NCBI GenBank assembly: GCA_002698705.1
Contig: NZZM01000015.1
Span: forward strand, 2,389-59,023
DNA: 56,635 nucleotides
Reading direction: 5' to 3'
From: Formosa sp.
GTDB lineage: Bacteria; Bacteroidota; Bacteroidia; Flavobacteriales; Flavobacteriaceae
Made by a program: the position numbers and the translations under genes. The notes beneath the pieces were generated by a model. That model saw only the letters and a program-made list of their open reading frames with translations, was not told the origin of the DNA and ran no database searches. Within the stretch, counting starts at the first letter, position 1. Every line of letters starts with the position of its first letter. Shown here piece by piece: positions 51,573 through 56,635 of the stretch.

Positions 51573-53180
51573 ATTGAACTTTTTTTCAATAGGTGCATTA
51601 TTAGCTGCTTCAATACCCATACTTAGCCAATTTCGTGTTTCCAGAGGGTCAATAATAGCGTCAGTCCATAGTCTAGCTGCGGAATAATATGGCGATATCT
51701 GAGCCTCATATTTTTCTTTTATATTGGAAAGAATCTCTAGTTCTTGTTGTTCTGTTATTTTTTGACCTTGTTTTTCGAGTGATGCTTTTTCGATTTGCAA
51801 CAATACTTTGGAGGCGCTAGAACCGCTCATTACAGCTAGTTCTGCAGTAGGCCATGCTATGATTAATCTAGGGTCATAAGCTTTTCCACACATAGCATAA
51901 TTACCAGCTCCATAACTATTACCAATAATAATAGTAAACTTGGGAACGACTGAGTTACTTACAGCACTAACCATCTTGGCGCCGTCCTTAATAATTCCAT
52001 TATGTTCACTTTTACTTCCAACCATGAATCCAGTTACGTCTTGTAAGAATACTAAAGGTATTTTTTTTTGATTACAATTTGCTATGAACCGAGTGGCTTT
52101 ATCAGCACTATCGTTATAAATTACTCCTCCAAATTGCATTTCACCACTTTTAGTTTTTACTAATTTTCTTTGATTAGCTACAATACCAACAGCCCAACCT
52201 TCTATTCGAGCATAGCCTGTAATAATTGTTTTTCCAAAATCAGCTTTATATTCTTCAAACTCGGAGTTATCTACTAAGCGTGTTATAATATCATAGCTGT
52301 CATATTTGTCAGCTCTTGAATATGGTAAAATCCCATAAATTTCATCAGGATTTTTTTTAGGTTCTATTGAACTTGTTCTATTAAAACCTGCATTTTCACC
52401 AATTCCAATTTTATCAATAATTCTCTTTATTTTATCAAGAGCATCTTTATCACTCCTAGCTTTGTAATCAGTTACACCACTGATTTCACAATGAGTAGTA
52501 GCACCGCCGAGGCTTTCATTGTCAATATTCTCACCGATAGCTGCTTTAACCAAATAGCTACCAGCAAGAAAAATACTAGCAGTTTTATCCACAATAATTG
52601 CCTCATCGCTCATTATAGGTAAATATGCACCACCAGCCACACAACTACCCATTATTGCAGATATTTGGGTAATTCCCATACTACTCATTGTTGCATTGTT
52701 TCTAAAAATCCTTCCAAAATGTTCTTTATCGGGAAAAATCTCGTCTTGCATTGGTAGGTATACTCCAGCCGAATCTACTAAATAAATAATTGGAAGTTTG
52801 TTTTCAATAGCAATCTCCTGAGCTCTTAAATTCTTTTTGGCCGTTATTGGGAACCAAGCACCAGCTTTTACAGTCGCATCATTTGCAACAACAATACATT
52901 GCCGCCCAGAGATATAGCCAATTTTTACAATCACCCCTGCTGATGGACATCCACCATGTTTTGAGTACATTTCGTAGCCAGCAAATGCTCCAATCTCAAT
53001 AGCTCTTGCGTTTGTATCTAAAAGGTAATTAATACGCTCTCGGGCTGTAAGTTTACCTTTGTTTTGCTGATTTTTAATTTTTGCAGCTCCACCACCAAGT
53101 TTAACTTTTAAGAAGCGTTTACGTAATTCTGCTAAAAGTAGTTTATTGCGGTCTTCGTTTTTATTAAAGTTTATATTCAT
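51552..53180 (-). CDS. Acyl-CoA carboxylase, beta (carboxyltransferase) subunit
   Basis: The 542-residue carboxyltransferase subunit moves CO2 from biotin to an acyl-CoA. It shows ARERINYLLDTNARAIEIGAFAG, HGGCPSAGVIVKIGYI, VGSCVAGGAYLP-like GSCVAGGAYLPIMSDEA, ETLGGATTHCEISGVTDYKA-like GGATTHCEISGVTDY and later FLQDVTGFMVGSKSEHNGI and IGNSYGAGNYAMCGKAYDPR. The latter pattern fits methylcrotonoyl-CoA-type or propionyl-CoA-type carboxylases. The alpha/biotin subunit is not nearby. The ATG at 53180 is chosen; a TTG at 53225 belongs to the promoter. Confidence 0.92.
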   Translation of the reverse strand: MNINFNKNEDRNKLLLAELRKRFLKVKLGGGAAKIKNQQNKGKLTARERINYLLDTNARAIEIGAFAGYEMYSKHGGCPSAGVIVKIGYISGRQCIVVANDATVKAGAWFPITAKKNLRAQEIAIENKLPIIYLVDSAGVYLPMQDEIFPDKEHFGRIFRNNATMSSMGITQISAIMGSCVAGGAYLPIMSDEAIIVDKTASIFLAGSYLVKAAIGENIDNESLGGATTHCEISGVTDYKARSDKDALDKIKRIIDKIGIGENAGFNRTSSIEPKKNPDEIYGILPYSRADKYDSYDIITRLVDNSEFEEYKADFGKTIITGYARIEGWAVGIVANQRKLVKTKSGEMQFGGVIYNDSADKATRFIANCNQKKIPLVFLQDVTGFMVGSKSEHNGIIKDGAKMVSAVSNSVVPKFTIIIGNSYGAGNYAMCGKAYDPRLIIAWPTAELAVMSGSSASKVLLQIEKASLEKQGQKITEQQELEILSNIKEKYEAQISPYYSAARLWTDAIIDPLETRNWLSMGIEAANNAPIEKKFNLGVIQV

Positions 53181-53198
53181 AAGTTGTAAACTTTGCAA

Positions 53199-53225
53199 CA
53201 AAAGTAGTAAATATCTTCTGTTCAA
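53199..53225 (-). promoter_or_regulatory. Promoter of the acyl-CoA carboxylase gene
   Basis: On the minus strand TTG (53225-53223) and TACTTTTG (53206-53199) are 16 bp apart, one short of the usual 17-23. Transcription would start near 53193, giving a 13-nt leader to the ATG at 53180. Confidence 0.65.
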
Positions 53226-53293
53226 TGATTTAGTTTAACTAAGAATTACAATTCTATTTTTAAACTATTAAATGACTAATATTTTTTTTAAAA

Positions 53294-54409
53294 CTAATCA
53301 TCAAGTAGGGGTCTTTCAATTATTTCTGTACCAATTTCTAGTTTTGAATTTCCAGATGATATTTTAATTATATCCTTATCAATTTTTTTAAATTCATTAG
53401 TACTATCATTATATCGATTAACCGAAGTTCTTAATGCTACCCCTAATCTATCGTGATTATCTTTATAAGTGTTTAAATGGTTTGATAATTTACCGATATT
53501 TTTAAGGATATCTTTAATAGAATTTTCCACCTTTAAATTGAGAAGTGCTTTGTTTGTTACTTGGAGCATTGGAAATAAGCTCATTGGAGATACGATCATA
53601 ACTTTTTTAGTATAAGCATAGGAAACAAGATCTCTTGAGTTAATTTTTAAAGATCCGACTCTGCTATTTAGTAAATCTTGGTATAAACCATCAGCTGGAA
53701 TAAACATATAAGCGTAATCAGTTGTATTTTCGTTAGGTCTAATATACTTAGCTGTTTCATCAATCCTATTTTTTACATCTGATTTAAACTTTTTTTCTAA
53801 ATCTTCCAATTCATTTTTATTTGAACATTCAATCATTTTATTATAATTGTCAAGAGAGAATTTAGCATCAATTGGAATAATATAATCACCCACTCTTACT
53901 ATAGCGTCTACTGCTTCGTTATTTTGAAACGAATATTGCATCTGAAAAAGTTCTGGAGCTAGTATATTAGCAAGTAAATTTTCCAGTTGAATTTCTCCAA
54001 GAATACCTCTTTGTTTTTGATTGCCAAGTATTTTTTCTAGAGTTTTCATTTGATTGGCAAAGTTTAAAACTTGTTCATTTGTTCCTTTAATTTTTTCCAA
54101 TTCAGAAGTAACGTCTTTTATGACTTTATTTGATTCCTTAAACTGTTGTGTGATGTTTGAGTTAGATGTCTTATTGAAATCAATAATTTGTTTGTTGATA
54201 TCCATTAGCTTGGATTCAATTTCTGTTCTACTTTCTTTAGAATTGGCATCTATTTCCTTACGTATATCTTGTATCTGAGTGCTGAGGACATTCGAAAATT
54301 GAATTAAATCGTTTGTAGATGTTGAATTTGTGTTCTTCTTTGAAGTGTATAGAAAATAAAGAAGTCCCAATATTACAACACATAAAAAGCAAATTAGTAT
54401 TTCAATCAT
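53294..54409 (-). CDS. rmuC: RmuC family DNA recombination protein
   Basis: RmuC is linked to limiting recombination between inverted repeats. The 371-residue protein has an N-terminal membrane anchor (IEILICFLCVVILGLLYFLY), a long coiled coil (about 30-135, rich in K/E/Q/N) and the RmuC nuclease-like domain: QRGILGEIQLENLLANIL, DAIVRVGDYIIPIDAKFSLDNY, then YAYMFIPADGLYQDLL and VMIVSPMSLFPMLQ. The active-site DAKFSLD segment is intact. It is upstream of the carboxylase gene on the same strand, 113 bp apart. Confidence 0.92.
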   Translation of the reverse strand: MIEILICFLCVVILGLLYFLYTSKKNTNSTSTNDLIQFSNVLSTQIQDIRKEIDANSKESRTEIESKLMDINKQIIDFNKTSNSNITQQFKESNKVIKDVTSELEKIKGTNEQVLNFANQMKTLEKILGNQKQRGILGEIQLENLLANILAPELFQMQYSFQNNEAVDAIVRVGDYIIPIDAKFSLDNYNKMIECSNKNELEDLEKKFKSDVKNRIDETAKYIRPNENTTDYAYMFIPADGLYQDLLNSRVGSLKINSRDLVSYAYTKKVMIVSPMSLFPMLQVTNKALLNLKVENSIKDILKNIGKLSNHLNTYKDNHDRLGVALRTSVNRYNDSTNEFKKIDKDIIKISSGNSKLEIGTEIIERPLLDD

Positions 54410-54564
54410 TTTAGAATATGTTTTAAGTAATAAATTAAAGCTTTCGGATCCTAATCTCCCAGTTTTTTCAAATTTAATAAAAAAGACTGATTTTATTTAC
54501 TGTTAATTAATTTTATAAAACTTAATTTATTCACGATATTTGAAATTCAATTTATAAGAAAAAA

Positions 54565-54741
54565 ATGAATAAAAATACTGTATTGGCTTGGGCAACATAT
54601 ATCATGATTTTTGTGGGTCTAGGATTAATTGCTCTAGGCGCCTTTCGTTACAATGAAATCGCAGGCTGGGGCTTTGCAGCTGTTGGTATTGGTTTTTTTG
54701 CTATTGCATGGGTTTTTAATGCTCTAAAAGGTAGGGTTTAA
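54565..54741 (+). CDS. CAL67264 family small membrane protein
   Basis: This 58-residue gene was found by reading the region upstream of ettA. The product begins [20 protein letters not shown] and ends [10 protein letters not shown]. It has two hydrophobic helices (about 8-26 and 34-52) with a short loop containing [11 protein letters not shown]. It matches the flavobacterial CAL67264 family as I know it; function unknown. The stop and the ettA start overlap (TAATG), so the two are translationally coupled. Confidence 0.88.
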   Translation: MNKNTVLAWATYIMIFVGLGLIALGAFRYNEIAGWGFAAVGIGFFAIAWVFNALKGRV

Positions 54742-56432
54742 TGAGTGACGATAAAAAAATCATTTTTTCTATGAATGGGGTTACTAAAACATTTCAAAGT
54801 GCCAATACCCCAGTTCTAAAGAACATTTATCTTAGTTTCTTTTATGGTGCAAAAATTGGTATTTTAGGACTTAATGGATCAGGAAAATCTACCTTGCTTA
54901 AAATCATTGCAGGAGTTGATCAAAACTACCAAGGCGATGTAATCTTTTCAAAAGACTATTCTGTTGGCTATCTACAACAAGAACCAGTATTAGATCCTGA
55001 TAAAACAGTTTTAGATGTCGTTAAAGAGGGTGTAGGTGACATTGTTGCAATATTGGATGAATACAATAAAATCAACGATATGTTTGGCTTGGAGGAAGTT
55101 TACTCCGATGCAGAGCACATGGAAAAACTAATGAATCGTCAAGCGGAATTACAAGATAAGATAGAAGCTTCTAATGCTTGGGAATTAGATACAAAATTAG
55201 AAATTGCAATGGATGCTTTACGCACACCTGAGAGTGATAAAAAAATCGCGATACTCTCTGGTGGTGAACGGCGAAGAGTTGCATTATGTCGTTTATTGTT
55301 ACAAGAACCGGATGTTTTGCTTTTGGACGAACCTACAAACCACTTGGATGCTGAATCTGTACACTGGTTGGAACATCATCTAGCCCAATATAAAGGCACT
55401 GTAATTGCAGTTACTCACGATCGATATTTCTTAGACAATGTAGCAGGCTGGATTTTAGAACTTGACAGAGGTGAAGGGATTCCATGGAAAGGAAATTATT
55501 CTTCATGGTTGGACCAAAAATCCAAGCGTTTAGCTAAAGAAAATAAAACAGCTTCTAAACGTCAAAAAATCTTAGAGCGGGAATTAGACTGGGTTCGTCA
55601 AGGGGCGAAAGGACGTCAGACCAAACAAAAAGCCCGTTTGAAAAATTACGATAAATTGCTAAACCAGGATCAAAAACATTTGGATGAAAAGCTAGAGATT
55701 TATATACCTAATGGTCCGCGTTTGGGTGCAAATGTTATTCAATCTAACAGAGTTAGTAAGGCTTATGGCGAAAAGTTACTATATGACAATTTGAATTTTA
55801 AACTCCCTCAAGCCGGTATTGTCGGCGTGATTGGTCCTAATGGTGCTGGTAAAACCACAATATTTAGAATGATTCAGGGGGAAGAAATGCCTGATGGAGG
55901 TACATTTTCAGTCGGAGAAACCGCCAAAATCGCATATGTAGATCAAAGCCACTCTAATATTAATCTTGAAAAAACAATTTGGCAGAATTTTAGTGATGAA
56001 CAGGATTTAATTATGATGGGAGGCCGTCAGGTAAATTCTCGTGCCTATTTAAGTCGTTTTAATTTTTCTGGTAGTGAGCAAAACAAAAAAGTAAAATTAT
56101 TATCTGGAGGCGAACGTAACCGCTTACATTTGGCAATGACCTTAAAAGAAGAAGGCAATGTTTTACTATTGGATGAGCCAACTAATGATTTAGATGTGAA
56201 TACATTGAGAGCTTTAGAAGAAGGTCTTGTGAATTTCGCAGGTTGTGCTGTTGTCATCAGTCACGATCGTTGGTTTTTAGACCGAATCTGTACTCATATT
56301 TTGGCTTTTGAAGGCAACTCTGAAGTCTATTTTTTTGAAGGTAGCTTTAGTGAATATGAAGTCAATAAACGTAATAGACTAGGTGGGGACTTGATACCTA
56401 AACGAATCAAGTATAAAAAGTTAATGCGCTAA
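54741..56432 (+). CDS. ettA: ABC-F ATPase, energy-dependent translational throttle protein
   Basis: EttA binds the ribosomal E site and couples the first peptide bond to the ATP/ADP ratio. The 563-residue protein has two ABC domains without membrane helices: Walker [10 protein letters not shown] (43-51), [16 protein letters not shown] and [22 protein letters not shown]; then [25 protein letters not shown] and [22 protein letters not shown]. The arm between the halves and the Lys/Gln-rich linker ([26 protein letters not shown] is split here for length) fit EttA better than other ABC-F types. Confidence 0.95.
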   Translation: MSDDKKIIFSMNGVTKTFQSANTPVLKNIYLSFFYGAKIGILGLNGSGKSTLLKIIAGVDQNYQGDVIFSKDYSVGYLQQEPVLDPDKTVLDVVKEGVGDIVAILDEYNKINDMFGLEEVYSDAEHMEKLMNRQAELQDKIEASNAWELDTKLEIAMDALRTPESDKKIAILSGGERRRVALCRLLLQEPDVLLLDEPTNHLDAESVHWLEHHLAQYKGTVIAVTHDRYFLDNVAGWILELDRGEGIPWKGNYSSWLDQKSKRLAKENKTASKRQKILERELDWVRQGAKGRQTKQKARLKNYDKLLNQDQKHLDEKLEIYIPNGPRLGANVIQSNRVSKAYGEKLLYDNLNFKLPQAGIVGVIGPNGAGKTTIFRMIQGEEMPDGGTFSVGETAKIAYVDQSHSNINLEKTIWQNFSDEQDLIMMGGRQVNSRAYLSRFNFSGSEQNKKVKLLSGGERNRLHLAMTLKEEGNVLLLDEPTNDLDVNTLRALEEGLVNFAGCAVVISHDRWFLDRICTHILAFEGNSEVYFFEGSFSEYEVNKRNRLGGDLIPKRIKYKKLMR

Positions 56433-56437
56433 AAGAT

Positions 56438-56635
56438 TTAATCCTCTATTGATTCCTCTTCAACCTTTTCCTTTTTCTTAGTACCCTTTTTGTAAATTGG
56501 CAATAGATAAGATAAGTTGTAACTAAAACCCGTTCCAATTTTAGTACTATCGTAAGTGCGTCCAAACCCAGGAATATAAAGGGTTTCAAAGTTATTTAAA
56601 TTGGTATCGGCTATACGTACTTTGAGTTGAACACT
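56438..56635 (-). CDS. C-terminal end of an unidentified protein, 5' part beyond the window
   Basis: Sixty-five codons are open from the right edge to a TAA at 56438. The segment includes VRIADTNLNNFETLYIPGFG, then GTGFSYNLSYLLPIYKKG and a charged tail ending VEEESIED. The alternating polar/aromatic strands suggest the last strands of an outer-membrane or other envelope beta protein, but I do not recognise the family with confidence. It converges on ettA with 5 bp between the stops. Confidence 0.6.
   Translation of the reverse strand, partial: SVQLKVRIADTNLNNFETLYIPGFGRTYDSTKIGTGFSYNLSYLLPIYKKGTKKKEKVEEESIED

Noticed and set aside
53181-53225. TTG start that would add 15 residues (NRRYLLLLLQSLQL) to the acyl-CoA carboxylase
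   Set aside because: This TTG forms the -33 box of a good promoter; the known family start is the ATG at 53180.
1-56635. Mobile elements, prophage, CRISPR arrays, toxin-antitoxin or secretion loci
   Set aside because: No transposase, integrase, repeat-spacer array or phage structural gene was seen; all larger frames belong to chromosomal families with uniform codon use.

Overview
The window is AT-rich chromosomal DNA, densely packed with genes, from a member of the Bacteroidota, most likely a small-genome marine Flavobacteriaceae. The evidence is: protein families almost confined to that group (DUF4252, DUF6495, DUF4290, Lacal_2735, CAL67264, TIGR03643 and START-like proteins); upstream regions with TAnnTTTG -7 elements and A-rich leaders instead of Shine-Dalgarno sequences; a divergently arranged proteorhodopsin and Blh retinal-forming dioxygenase; and several photolyase/cryptochrome genes. 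I see no phage, insertion sequence, CRISPR array, integron or plasmid function.

Layout. 1-13.4 kb is housekeeping: an S41 protease lipoprotein (cut by the left edge), DUF4252, purB, a GT4 glycosyltransferase, a carboxypeptidase-regulatory-domain protein, a DEAD-box helicase, rdgB, rlmH, nadC-yihY-priA and a LytTR regulator. 13.5-24.6 kb holds rpsF-rpsR-rplI, DUF6495, hisS, tRNA-Met, a START-like protein, a class IV aminotransferase, YqgE, fmt-recQ-ATPase, DUF493, DUF4290 and murA. 24.6-35.4 kb is the distinctive part: two tightly coupled minus-strand operons rich in light-related genes. The upstream one is TetR-like / ABC1 kinase / flavin reductase / DUF2256 / Cry-DASH / PhrB-type cryptochrome-photolyase. 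The downstream one is hypothetical / TIGR03643 / folE / hypothetical / SDR / glutathione peroxidase / Lacal_2735 / TspO / SRPBCC / CPD photolyase. 35.7-42.4 kb holds panB-rluA-aldehyde dehydrogenase, dnaK, blh and proteorhodopsin. 42.5-51.6 kb is a menaquinone cluster (hotdog thioesterase, menF, menD, CvfB-like, menB, menA, menC, CPBP protease, menE). 51.5-56.6 kb holds an acyl-CoA carboxylase beta subunit, rmuC, CAL67264, ettA and the 3' end of a further gene.

How it fits together. Blh makes the retinal used by proteorhodopsin, a proton pump with an intact DTE motif and Met at the spectral-tuning site (green-type). The neighbouring operons carry three photolyase/cryptochrome paralogues plus folE, which could supply a pterin antenna, and oxidative-stress functions. 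The window therefore looks like a light-use and light-damage neighbourhood next to respiratory quinone synthesis.

The most notable unexplained signal is a 27-bp element, 26/27 identical at two places, lying exactly 23 bp upstream of a TAnnTTTG -7 element in front of each photolyase operon. I read it as the operator of a shared regulator. Other points of interest are a sigma-54-like promoter with two palindromes at dnaK, a LytTR regulator with Glu at the phospho-acceptor position, MurA with Asp replacing the fosfomycin-target Cys, a PhrB-family protein that seems to lack the FeS-cluster cysteines, an SDR without the catalytic Tyr, and three small genes (DUF2256, Lacal_2735, CAL67264) that are easily missed.
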